A stretch of DNA of 32,896 bases. Origin: RYN-431 sp036388295 (GTDB lineage Bacteria; Planctomycetota; Phycisphaerae; Tepidisphaerales; Tepidisphaeraceae). Each line of letters starts with the position of its first letter. Positions within the stretch are counted from its first letter, which is position 1. The notes below the pieces were generated by a model. That model was not told the origin of the DNA. It ran no database searches and was given only the letters and a program-made list of their open reading frames with translations. The stretch is from the NCBI GenBank assembly GCA_036388295.1, contig DASVSC010000037.1, positions 1 to 32,896 on the forward strand, in the 5' to 3' direction. The position numbers and the translations under genes are program-made. Shown here in pieces: positions 7,201 through 13,782 of the stretch.

Positions 7201-9528
7201 AGCGGCTCGACCTGGACCGAACTGGCCACGCAGGCCGGTCTGACCTACAGCAACAGCGGCCTGACGGCTAACACGTCGTATCAGTACCGCATCACGGCGA
7301 TCGGTTCGCTCGGTTCGGGCGTGGCGGGCGATTCCGTCACCGGCCGCACCCTGCCGGCCGTCCCCGGCAGCTTTACCGCCGCCGCAAGCAACAACACCAG
7401 CGTCACCCTGGGCTGGACGGCCCCGGCGGGCGCGACCGGCTATCTGGTCGAACGCTCCGCCAACGGCGGCACGACCTGGGTCACCGTAGTCCCGAGCCCG
7501 GTCCTGACCGGCTCGGCCACCGGCTACACCGACAACGGCCTGATCGCGGCGACGAGCTACAAGTACCGCGTCAGCGCGATCAGCACCGTCGGCACCGGCG
7601 CGGCCACCTCTGTGGCCACCGTCTCCACCCGCACGAATGCCGCTGTTGTCACCGGCACGATCGTGTCGGGCACGCAGGTCACCCTGAACTGGGCCGTCGT
7701 CCCGGGCGCGGCCAGCTACCTGGTGCAGCGTTCCAGCGACGCCGGCTCCACCTGGACCGCCAGCGGCACGCCGACCGCCAACACCCAGGCCGTTACCGGC
7801 CTGACGGCCAACACCGCGTACCTGTTCCGCGTCTACGCGGTCAACAGCAGCGGCAACAGCGCGGCCAGCAACAGCCTGCCGCTGCGGACCCTGATCGCCG
7901 CCCCGACCGGCCTGGCCACCACGCTGGTTTCGGCCAATGAAATCCGCCTGAGCTGGAACACCGTGACCGCGGCCACCGGCTACAAGCTGGAACGGGCCAT
8001 CGGCACCGGCGCGTTCGCCGTCGTCACGCCGACCACGCCGTTCACCGGCAGCAGCGCGACGTTCAACAACACCACGCTCCTCCCTGGCACGGTCTACAAG
8101 TACCGCATCAGCGCGACCAACGCCCTGGGCACCTCGGCCGTGTCGAGCGAACTGTCTGTGATCACCAAGGCCGTCGCCCCCGTTCTCACGACCGCGACGC
8201 AATCGACCACGCAGATCAACCTGACGTGGCCGGCCGTCGCCAGTGCGACGACTTACAAGGTCGAACTGTCGGACGACGCCGGCACGACCTGGTCGACCGC
8301 CGCCACGCCGAGCAGCAACAGCTACAACGCCACCGGCCTGAACGCCGACAGCGCCTACAGCTTCCGCGTCTCGAGCGTCAACGCCTCGGGCGCTAGCGTG
8401 GTGAGCAACGTGATCGCCACCCGCACCCGCCTGAACGCCCCGACCGGCCTGACGGTGCTCGACACCGGCAGCACCAGCGTGACGCTGGTCTGGAACGGGT
8501 CGGAGAATGCCACCAGCTACACGCTGGAGCGTTCGGCCAACAGCGGGACCACGTGGGTCACCGTCGTCCCGAGCCCGGACCTGATCGGTGACGACAGCAG
8601 CTACGAAGACGTCGGCCTGACCGGCGGCACGACCTACCAGTACCGCCTCTCGGCCAGCAACGCCGCCGGCCGCTCGGCCAACTCGTCAGTCGTCAGCGGC
8701 GTGACGATGCCGGCCGCCCCGACCGTGACCGGCACGGCGACCGCGACGACCGTGATCAGCCTGACGTGGACCGCCTCGGCGACCGCGACCGGCTACCGCG
8801 TCGAACGCTCCGCCAACGCCGGGGCGACCTGGACGACCATCGCCTCGCCGACCGGCATCAGCTTCAGCGACTCAGGCGTGCAGGCGGCCCGCAACTACAG
8901 CTACCGTGTCACCGCCCTCAACAGCGCGGGCACCGGCAGCAGCAGCGTGCCGATCATCGTCTCGACCCTGTTGGCGGCCCCGACCGGCCTGGCGGCCGCG
9001 ACGGCGTCGGCGACCGCGGTCAACCTTTCCTGGACCGCCCCCTCGGGCGCGACGGGGTACAAGATCGAACGGTCGACGGACGCCAACACCTGGGCGGTCG
9101 TCACTCAGCCGACCGCGCTGGCGGGCACCGCGACGTTCTTCAGCAACACCGGCCTGGCTGCGGGTACGAACTACTACTACCGCATCACCGCCACCGGCAC
9201 GGGCACAATCGTCTCGCCGACGTCGCAAACCGTGCGGGCCACCACCACCCTGGCGGCGCCGCTGGGCCTGAAGGTGAGCAGCGTCGGCTCGACGTCCGTC
9301 AACCTGGCCTGGACGGCGAACACGAACTACAACCGCCTGAGCTTCAAGGTACAACGCTCGCCTAACGGCACCAGCGGCTGGACCACGGTCGGCACCCCGG
9401 CCGGCACGGCGGTCACGTTCAGTAACACCGGCCTGGCGAGCGCGACGCGGTACTTCTACCGCCTGATCGCCGTCAGCCTCGCCGGCGACTCGGCCCCGAG
9501 CCTGGTGGTCAACGCCACCACCCGGTAA
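4237..9528 (+). CDS. Giant secreted fibronectin type III repeat protein
   Basis: About 1763 residues. The ATG at 4237 is chosen because AAGGG (4224-4228) lies 8 bases upstream; a GTG at 4228 and an ATG at 4264 are in frame. The N-terminus carries ALFEQLEKRSMMAA, a variant of the LEPR-XLL motif that marks large exported planctomycete proteins. Eighteen Fn3 modules follow, each with a WTAV-type strand, a Y.IERS strand and a Y.YR core. Module 1 is separated from the rest by a charged helical linker of about 80 residues (around MVEAFRAQQTELVAANVDRAE). Modules 2-18 are continuous and alternate in length. The composition is very rich in Thr, Ala, Ser and Gly and almost free of Cys. No membrane anchor, sortase motif or catalytic domain is visible. 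A structural or adhesive surface role is likely but inferred. Confidence 0.9.
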   Translation: MSRDSKPNAMSTPFSKAPIAAALFEQLEKRSMMAAHPAQHEAAPAGEYDAALRSPMMKSESQLAAPQLTARALSPDQVRLKWTAVDGATSYRIERFIGTNREWRDIGQTSKTTATSYKLRGNRLYRYHVVAIDAEGRETASEIVSVRPNAALAHAAHRAEKIVNMVEAFRAQQTELVAANVDRAEDMDFRRQIRRAQRNFSQQMLDMGVSYRPVSVEALMPATTPGFPQLNTTPPPTLTVTTRSSSELAVNWNAVTGAMAYKIERSADSGTTWATIVYSTGTRFIDVGLTADTEYQYRSSAIAASDTSVASSAVSGLTSPVAPNGLSATTSSDTEIALAWTAVANATDYRIERSVNGTTWTVLTPGTPLTGASVSYTDNTAAAGTTYYYRITTINGVRSSAASDLVAATSRTAATTLTATPESGTRVSLTWTALPTAFEYVVERSDDSGTTWATIATTSAASYIDDGVTPDTEYVYRVSGTNAGGTGDASADATVTTKLATVTGFTAAASATANSVTLDWTIVANATSYRIDRSTDGTTWSALSTSLTGTDDTFDDTTVAAGTTYYYRVLGENAAGFGAASVTATVLIRPATPTGVTLTATTQSSVTVAWTAVATATGYTVEKSVDSGTTWTSVGTPTGTSIVDTGLATNVTVEYRVKATNATGNSATSSVATITTAPATPAGLAGAFDDTNNEIDLTWTAVTEADSYVIERSVDNGAWAALTPGTPLVGTDAAYSDDDTITPDTSYRYRISATNADGTSVVSGIVTVLSEPAVPTLTAAATSATAVGLSWTTSPTATGYTLQASDDAGTTWATVYTGPNTTYSHTGRTANTDYSYQVLAANATGASEYSVQTDMTTILDVPVNLAGTTPNGTSIVLTWDVSTDATGYKIERSANAGSTWTTVVPGTALVGSDVTYTDTGLAGHTAYQYRLSAVNANGTSAPTSALNVTTRVGVTATLTAAAASATAINLTWIAVPGATTYKIETSTDSGSTWTELATQAGLTYSNSGLTANTSYQYRITAIGSLGSGVAGDSVTGRTLPAVPGSFTAAASNNTSVTLGWTAPAGATGYLVERSANGGTTWVTVVPSPVLTGSATGYTDNGLIAATSYKYRVSAISTVGTGAATSVATVSTRTNAAVVTGTIVSGTQVTLNWAVVPGAASYLVQRSSDAGSTWTASGTPTANTQAVTGLTANTAYLFRVYAVNSSGNSAASNSLPLRTLIAAPTGLATTLVSANEIRLSWNTVTAATGYKLERAIGTGAFAVVTPTTPFTGSSATFNNTTLLPGTVYKYRISATNALGTSAVSSELSVITKAVAPVLTTATQSTTQINLTWPAVASATTYKVELSDDAGTTWSTAATPSSNSYNATGLNADSAYSFRVSSVNASGASVVSNVIATRTRLNAPTGLTVLDTGSTSVTLVWNGSENATSYTLERSANSGTTWVTVVPSPDLIGDDSSYEDVGLTGGTTYQYRLSASNAAGRSANSSVVSGVTMPAAPTVTGTATATTVISLTWTASATATGYRVERSANAGATWTTIASPTGISFSDSGVQAARNYSYRVTALNSAGTGSSSVPIIVSTLLAAPTGLAAATASATAVNLSWTAPSGATGYKIERSTDANTWAVVTQPTALAGTATFFSNTGLAAGTNYYYRITATGTGTIVSPTSQTVRATTTLAAPLGLKVSSVGSTSVNLAWTANTNYNRLSFKVQRSPNGTSGWTTVGTPAGTAVTFSNTGLASATRYFYRLIAVSLAGDSAPSLVVNATTR
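4930..9525 (+). repeat. Seventeen tandem Fn3 modules arranged as short/long pairs
   Basis: From the conserved Trp of the TTW motif to the YRV/YRI core, even-numbered modules span 28 residues (30 in the last) and odd-numbered ones 31-34. The odd ones carry an insertion of the VVPGTALVG type. These insertions recur near 5325, 5860, 6399, 6945, 7488, 8019, 8562 and 9097, a period of about 540 bases or 180 residues. The repeating unit is therefore a pair of domains. Confidence 0.85.
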
Positions 9529-9570
9529 GCCGAACCCTGCCCCGGCGAACGGGGCGACAACCTGGAAAGC

Positions 9571-9601
9571 AGAACCCTCGTCCATCGCGGACGAGGGTTC
9601 T
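9571..9601. terminator. Perfect 13-bp hairpin between convergent genes
   Basis: AGAACCCTCGTCC (9571-9583) pairs fully with GGACGAGGGTTCT (9589-9601) around a 5-base loop. It starts 42 bases after the Fn3 gene and ends 36 bases before the end of the convergent DUF6717 gene. It has no strong U-tract on either side. Position and symmetry make it a likely bidirectional terminator. Confidence 0.7.
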
Positions 9602-9637
9602 GTCGTTGGTGGCGGCGCGAACGCAGCGCGTCGCGCC

Positions 9638-10003
9638 TCATTCAGGGGCCGCGTCGATCGCTTCGGCCCGGGCGTACAGCGTCTCGGGGGAGACGTCGAA
9701 ATCCTTAAACAAAGCCGGACACAGCCAGCCCTCGGCCCCGTTGGCGGCGTCGCGGTACCACGTGCCCCCGTGCTCGGCCCGCAGCCGGGTGAAGGCGGCT
9801 TGGTAGCCAGGAAAAGGCGTGGCGGCGAACAGCAGCCGAAACCCGCGCCGGGCGTCCACGACGCCCGCCGTTTGGATCAGGCGGTCGATCATCTGCGGGA
9901 TGCCGCAAACGAACGGCTCGCGCACGAGGCCGGTCGCCGGGTCGTCAAAGACCCACGTGCCCGACGACCAGTAGGGACGAATGACCAGGAGCGAGTTGCC
10001 CAT
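9638..10003 (-). CDS. DUF6717 family protein
   Basis: A 121-residue soluble protein of unknown function. It carries the features I associate with DUF6717, which is frequent in planctomycetes: an opening LLVIRPYW, then WVFDDPATGLVREPFVCGI, a central RGFRLLFAATPFPGYQ, GGTWYRD and a closing EGWLCPALFKDFDVSPETLY. The frame extends upstream to a TTG at 10054, but the ATG at 10003 is preferred because family members start just before the LLVIRPY segment; no good Shine-Dalgarno is seen for either. It is convergent with the Fn3 gene and shares its terminator. No active site is known, so no biochemical role can be given. Confidence 0.8.
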   Translation of the reverse strand: MGNSLLVIRPYWSSGTWVFDDPATGLVREPFVCGIPQMIDRLIQTAGVVDARRGFRLLFAATPFPGYQAAFTRLRAEHGGTWYRDAANGAEGWLCPALFKDFDVSPETLYARAEAIDAAPE

Positions 10004-10121
10004 CAGGCAATGATAGGACCCCGGTCGCGGGAGCCACCAGAGCCGATCGTTCAAACAAACTTAACTGGCAAGGTTCTAGCGCCGACCGTAAACTTCCGGC
10101 GCGGGGGGAACTGGAACACGG

Positions 10122-10280
10122 ATGTACAAATGCCCCCGCTGTCTGGACGAGCCGCTGCGACGGTCGCGGTTCCGCTTAACTGATCTCCCGATGATGCTGG
10201 CCTTGTTCGCCCCCGCCCGGTGTCACCGCTGCGCGCGCCGGAATTACGTGTTTTGGCCGGTGTGGCTGATTCGCAGGTAG
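10122..10280 (+). CDS. Small zinc-ribbon protein
   Basis: A 52-residue protein. Two CxxC knuckles, YKCPRC (Cys4, Cys7) and RCHRC (Cys34, Cys37), are separated by a basic segment (RRSRFR) and a hydrophobic stretch, LPMMLALFAPA. The C-terminus is aromatic (NYVFWPVWLIRR). The four cysteines should bind one zinc ion. The hydrophobic parts suggest membrane contact. Similar short basic zinc-ribbon proteins with this CPxC...RRSR...RCxxC plan are, to my knowledge, widespread and uncharacterised. A GGA six to eight bases before the ATG is a modest ribosome binding site. A decayed copy follows about 90 bases downstream, which supports this being a genuine gene. Confidence 0.6.
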   Translation: MYKCPRCLDEPLRRSRFRLTDLPMMLALFAPARCHRCARRNYVFWPVWLIRR

Positions 10281-10367
10281 CGACGCCCACAAATGCTCGC
10301 CTAGGGGGCGTGAGCGCGTGTACGGTTAACAAAGGATGAGGGGTACAGACGCCGCGCAACGATCGGC

Positions 10368-10505
10368 CGGTACCGTTGTCCGCAGTGCATTGTTTACACT
10401 TTCCGACGGTCCCGGCTTTAAATCGTTGATCGTCTGATGTTGTTGGCGCTGCTGATCCCCGTGCGGTGTCATCACTGCCGGCGAAGGCTGTGCGTGTTTT
10501 TTCCC
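10368..10505 (+). pseudogene. Decayed tandem copy of the zinc-ribbon gene
   Basis: Reading from 10368 gives RYRCPQC, then FRRSRL, a TAA stop at 10419-10421, then MLLALLIPVRCHHCRRRLCVFF. Placed against the intact copy, about 22 of 44 positions agree, including all four cysteines, the RRSR segment and the hydrophobic stretch. No start codon precedes the first knuckle in frame, and the stop splits the protein, so the copy appears dead. An ATG at 10437 could restart the second half (80 codons), but that would leave only one knuckle followed by unrelated sequence. Confidence 0.6.
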
Positions 10506-10563
10506 GAAATGGGTCATCCGCGGGCCGCGGTAGGTTGTGCGACCGCGTCTGACGGGCACGTCA

Positions 10564-10677
10564 TCAGCCTTCGTTGTCCGGCAGGCCGTAGCTGTCTTGG
10601 ATCGACAAGTCGAGGTCCAGTGCGTTCAGCACCAGAGCGACCAGCAGCAGGGCGGCGGACTGAATGCGTACGTGCAT
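10564..10677 (-). CDS. Possible 37-residue membrane peptide
   Basis: A short frame starts at ATG 10677 with AGAGGG eight bases upstream, a good ribosome binding site. The peptide opens MHVRIQS, continues with a hydrophobic segment AALLLVALVLNAL (8-20), and ends with an acidic tail DLDLSIQDSYGLPDNEG. This looks like a single-span membrane peptide or an uncleaved signal anchor. It lies just beyond the end of the nitrilase cluster on the same strand but is separated from it by about 180 bases. No family is recognised. The site, length and hydrophobicity support it; chance cannot be excluded. Confidence 0.4.
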   Translation of the reverse strand: MHVRIQSAALLLVALVLNALDLDLSIQDSYGLPDNEG

Positions 10678-10854
10678 AGCGGTTACCCTCTGTCGCCCGG
10701 AAGCGACACCCTCTCGGACTCACCAGAGCTTCAACCTTATATCGCTGCTTCACCTCGCTTCCCGCGAATCTTTGATGAAATCCGCTTCGCCCACTTGGAA
10801 TGAAAGACCATTTCCCGCCGAAAACGCCATTGCCGGGCGGGTGCGACTCGTCAC

Positions 10855-11142
10855 CTATTCGTCGAACCGCTCAATCAGCACCTGCGCATCGACGTTCGTA
10901 CGGTACGCCGCCGCCCGGCGTTCGATCTCGGCCAGCTGGCCACTCGCGCCGGTGCAGTAGAAGCCGAACTTCGCCTTTACGCGTTCGCCGGCGATCGTCA
11001 GCGCCTCACGGCTGCGGCCGACGAAGTCCGCCAGCGGGTAGTGATGGCCGACTTCGAAAAAGTCTTTGATCACCAGCGACGGCGAATAACAGTCGCTGAC
11101 CGAATCGTCCGGCCAACGCACGCGAAAGGTCATCTCTGGCAC
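10855..11142 (-). CDS. MSMEG_0570 family nitrogen starvation response protein
   Basis: A 95-residue soluble protein, last gene of the Nit1-type cluster. It begins VPEMTFRVRWPDDSVSDCYSPS and continues FEVGHHYPLADFVGRSREAL and AKFGFYCTGASGQLAEIE, the recognisable body of the MSMEG_0570 family, which is confined to this gene neighbourhood. Its biochemical role is unknown. The frame opens earlier, but the GTG at 11142 is chosen because AAGGAG lies seven bases before it and family proteins begin at MPEM. It overlaps the end of the glycosyltransferase gene by 13 bases, which implies translational coupling. Confidence 0.85.
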   Translation of the reverse strand: MPEMTFRVRWPDDSVSDCYSPSLVIKDFFEVGHHYPLADFVGRSREALTIAGERVKAKFGFYCTGASGQLAEIERRAAAYRTNVDAQVLIERFDE

Positions 11143-12293
11143 AACAAAGCTCCTTGTAAAACGCTCCGGTAACAACCGACATGCGCGTCGGCGACTGCGG
11201 TCCAACTGTGGCGGCCGGCCACCACAAAGCCGCGACGACGATATTGCTGCGCCTGTGCCGGGTCGATCGCACGCAACAAGGCTGTCGCAATCGAATCGAC
11301 ATCCAAAGAATCACAGCCGCTCGCGTCGGCTTCGTTCAAGTATTCCGTAAACGGCGCGACCCACGACACCGCCACCGGCGTGCCGCAGGCCATTGCTTCC
11401 AGGACGGCTAAGCCGAAGCCTTCGTGCACGGACGGGAACGCCAGCACGTCAGCCGCACGATACAAACTGGGCATGTCCGCATCGTCAACCACGCCTACGC
11501 GAGTCACGGCCCCGGCCAACCCCGGCCCGCCCGCAGCGAGCGCGTCGTCGAACGTGCGCGCGTAAGTCGTGTGGTTCAGCAAGCTCGCGCCGCCAACGAT
11601 CGCCAGACGCGCGCCTGGGTGCCGGCCGCGCACGAGGTCAAACGCCTGCAGCAGGCGCACCGTATTTTTGCGCGACTCGATTCCACCGACACTCAGCACC
11701 AGCGGCCCACCCGCGCCAAGCCGGCGTTTCCAAAATGCGTCGCGCGGCCCCGCGTCCGGTCCGAAGCGTGCGCCGTCCACGCCATTGCCCACGACGACAG
11801 CCTTGCGGCCGTAACGTCGGGCGACGTCCGCGGCGACAGTGTGGCTGACGCACAGCACCGCATCGGCGGCCGTCACGCTTTGGGCTTGGCGGGCGGCGAG
11901 CTGCGGGTCGGCAAAATCGTCCAGATGGTGCACCGTACGCACGAACGGCCGCGTCAATCCTCCTGCAATCGCGTCGGCAAGCACGCTGCCACTCAGGGCA
12001 TCGTGAGCGTGAAACAAGTCGAACTGTCCGGATGCCGCGTTAATCCAATTACAGTATTCCGCCGCCCGAACACGCACCAGTTCAGCCAGCCCGCCCTCGA
12101 CGCGCGCGGCCGCAAACGCGACTGTCGGACAGCCGGCCTTTCGCGGGAAGCCGTGGCCGAGTGCGTCCGGGGCCACGACCGTAGCCAAGTAACCGGCACG
12201 GCATAAGGCTTCGCCGACGGCCAGTGCGTGTGCGACACCGCCGCGCGGATTCGTCGAGTGACAGAGCAGGGCGATGCGCGGAATAGTGCTCAT
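11130..12293 (-). CDS. MSMEG_0565 family glycosyltransferase (GT4)
   Basis: A 387-residue GT-B glycosyltransferase. The N-terminal half has a glycine-rich acceptor loop (CHSTNPRGGVAHALAVGEAL) and DLFHAHDALSG. The C-terminal half has LVLSVGGIESRKN and the donor-site EX7E motif in HEGFGLAVLEAMACGTPVA. It should transfer a sugar from a nucleotide donor to an unknown acceptor. The ATG at 12293 overlaps the stop of the preceding gene (ATGA). The open frame continues far upstream, but that part is antisense-like read-through of the AIR-synthase gene in another frame. A dedicated glycosyltransferase in the operon suggests that the pathway product, or an intermediate, is glycosylated; this is inference. 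Confidence 0.88.
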   Translation of the reverse strand: MSTIPRIALLCHSTNPRGGVAHALAVGEALCRAGYLATVVAPDALGHGFPRKAGCPTVAFAAARVEGGLAELVRVRAAEYCNWINAASGQFDLFHAHDALSGSVLADAIAGGLTRPFVRTVHHLDDFADPQLAARQAQSVTAADAVLCVSHTVAADVARRYGRKAVVVGNGVDGARFGPDAGPRDAFWKRRLGAGGPLVLSVGGIESRKNTVRLLQAFDLVRGRHPGARLAIVGGASLLNHTTYARTFDDALAAGGPGLAGAVTRVGVVDDADMPSLYRAADVLAFPSVHEGFGLAVLEAMACGTPVAVSWVAPFTEYLNEADASGCDSLDVDSIATALLRAIDPAQAQQYRRRGFVVAGRHSWTAVADAHVGCYRSVLQGALLCQR

Positions 12294-13240
12294 GCCGGGC
12301 CGAAGCCGGTGAAGGATTCGCGGGCGAGGTCCCAGAACAACGCACGACCGCCGCCCGGTTCGGAAAGCACGCAACGGCGGGTGTCGTTGAAGGTGCCGAC
12401 GACTGCCGCGTCGATCCCGCGGCTGGTAAAGCGATTGCAGACGGCCGTGGCATCTTCGGGCTTCGCCGCCAGCAGGTAGCCGTAGCTGGGAAAGGCGGTG
12501 AGCCACTTTTCCGCTGCCACGCCCGGCGGCGTCGGCACGATAGTCACGTCGAGCGTGAAGCCGACACCGGACGCCTCGGCCAGCATCGTCGCGGTGCCGA
12601 CGATGCCACTCATGCTCACGTCCTTGCCCGCCCGGCAAAGCCCCGCCTCGGCCAGTTCCGGCAGCACGCTCATATCGCCGCGCAAACGGTCCGCCGGCGC
12701 GGTGGTGCTGGCGTTCCAGTAGGGATAGTCGCCGAACCATTCGCCGCGAAGGTCGGTCGCATGAATCAGCACGTCGCCGGGCCGGGCGTCGAAGCTGCTG
12801 ATGAGGTTCCGCGCCCGGCCGAGCACGGCGACGGCCAGATGATCGCCTGGCGCGCGGGCGTTGGTGTGGCCGCCGACGATCGGCACGCCGTACTGCCGCG
12901 ATGCCGCCATCATGCCGTTCCAGACAGGGCCGGCGCGTGTGGCGTCGCGCGTCCAGATCGCGTCAACGACGGCCGTCGCCCGGCCGCCCATCGCGGCGAT
13001 GTCACTGAGGTTCACCATGACCGCGCAATACCCCGCGAACCACGGCTCGGCCTCGACGAACGAATCAACGAGGCCTTCGATCGCGAGCAGCGCGTAGCCG
13101 TCGCTATCGGGAATGGCGGCGCAGTCGTCGCCGACGGGAACGGATGTCGGCGGAAGGTTCGCGCGGGCCTGTTGGATGTCGAGCTTGTGCCGCACGCCGG
13201 CCGCCGCGCGCAGCCGTTCGGCCAGTTCGTCGAGCGTCAC
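12290..13240 (-). CDS. sll0787 family AIR synthase-like ATPase
   Basis: A 316-residue protein related to the PurM/ThiL/HypE (AIR synthase) superfamily, whose members use ATP to activate a carbonyl or phosphate group. The N-terminal VPVGDDCAAIPDSDGYALLA carries the metal and ATP-binding acidic pair. DIAAMGGRATAVVDAIW and VPIVGGHTNARAPGDHLAVAVLG match the conserved core, and DVSMSGIVGTATMLAEASG the C-terminal domain. The start is a GTG at 13240 that overlaps the preceding stop (GTGA); the upstream extension of the frame has no family resemblance. In several genomes this domain is fused or adjacent to the MSMEG_0567 acetyltransferase, as here. The reaction it performs in the Nit1 cluster is not established. 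Confidence 0.85.
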   Translation of the reverse strand: MTLDELAERLRAAAGVRHKLDIQQARANLPPTSVPVGDDCAAIPDSDGYALLAIEGLVDSFVEAEPWFAGYCAVMVNLSDIAAMGGRATAVVDAIWTRDATRAGPVWNGMMAASRQYGVPIVGGHTNARAPGDHLAVAVLGRARNLISSFDARPGDVLIHATDLRGEWFGDYPYWNASTTAPADRLRGDMSVLPELAEAGLCRAGKDVSMSGIVGTATMLAEASGVGFTLDVTIVPTPPGVAAEKWLTAFPSYGYLLAAKPEDATAVCNRFTSRGIDAAVVGTFNDTRRCVLSEPGGGRALFWDLARESFTGFGPA

Positions 13241-13782
13241 AGCGCCTCGCCGCGCGTCGGCGGGTAGTGCGCGAGATCGGCCGTCATTAGCACGTGCGGC
13301 CGACCGCGGATGTTCATGTCTTCGATGCCGCGCCAGTGCAATCGCCGAAACAGCGGCACGTTCTGCCGCTGCACCGTGGCGAGGAACCGCGTGCAGCCGC
13401 GTGCGTGTGCGGTCGTGACGGCCAAGCGGATCAGGTTGGCCGCCAGCGGTGCGCTGCCGCGCCATTCGGGCGTGACGCCTAGGCGGCTGCCGTACCAGAC
13501 GCTGTCCGCTTCAGTCGGATAAATGCGGACGCAGCCGATGACTTCGTCGTCACACACCGCGGCCGACGATACGGCGACGATCGGCGTGGCGACCACGTCG
13601 TGCGCGTCGTGGTCGCTGCCAATGAACAGGCCTTGCTCGTCGCAGAAGGTGCGGCGGCGCAGCTCGGCATAGCCACGCAGTTCCCATGCCTCGGTCGCCA
13701 GCCGCACCCGGTACGCCTGCACGCCGGCCGCGGGCGGCAAGTCGGCGGCGTCGGTGAGAATGTTGCGGCGAGCGGTCAGCAT
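13237..13782 (-). CDS. MSMEG_0567 family GNAT N-acetyltransferase
   Basis: A 181-residue acyltransferase. After a short N-terminus come AYRVRLATEAWELRGYAELR, RRTFCDEQGLF, the strand EVIGCVRIYP, and the CoA-binding region TPEWRGSAPLAANLIRLAV. The usual Q/RxxGxG/A loop is degenerate here (EWRGSAPL), as is common in acyl-homoserine-lactone-synthase-like relatives. It should transfer an acyl group, probably acetyl, from CoA to an amine of the unknown pathway intermediate. The ATG at 13782 lies inside the end of the radical SAM gene (7-base overlap, ATGCTGA), and its stop overlaps the next start. The frame is open further upstream, but that part is shadow. Confidence 0.85.
   Translation of the reverse strand: MLTARRNILTDAADLPPAAGVQAYRVRLATEAWELRGYAELRRRTFCDEQGLFIGSDHDAHDVVATPIVAVSSAAVCDDEVIGCVRIYPTEADSVWYGSRLGVTPEWRGSAPLAANLIRLAVTTAHARGCTRFLATVQRQNVPLFRRLHWRGIEDMNIRGRPHVLMTADLAHYPPTRGEAL

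Noticed and set aside
4249..8202. Open frame of 1317 codons on the strand opposite the Fn3 gene
   Set aside because: It follows from the repeat array's codon use (GCC, ACC, GGC rich), which avoids stops on the other strand. The translation is Gly/Arg/Ala low complexity with no family resemblance.
10810..10845. CCCGCC/GGCGGG hairpin after the MSMEG_0570 gene as terminator
   Set aside because: The stem is only six bases with a long loop and no U-tract; too weak to call.
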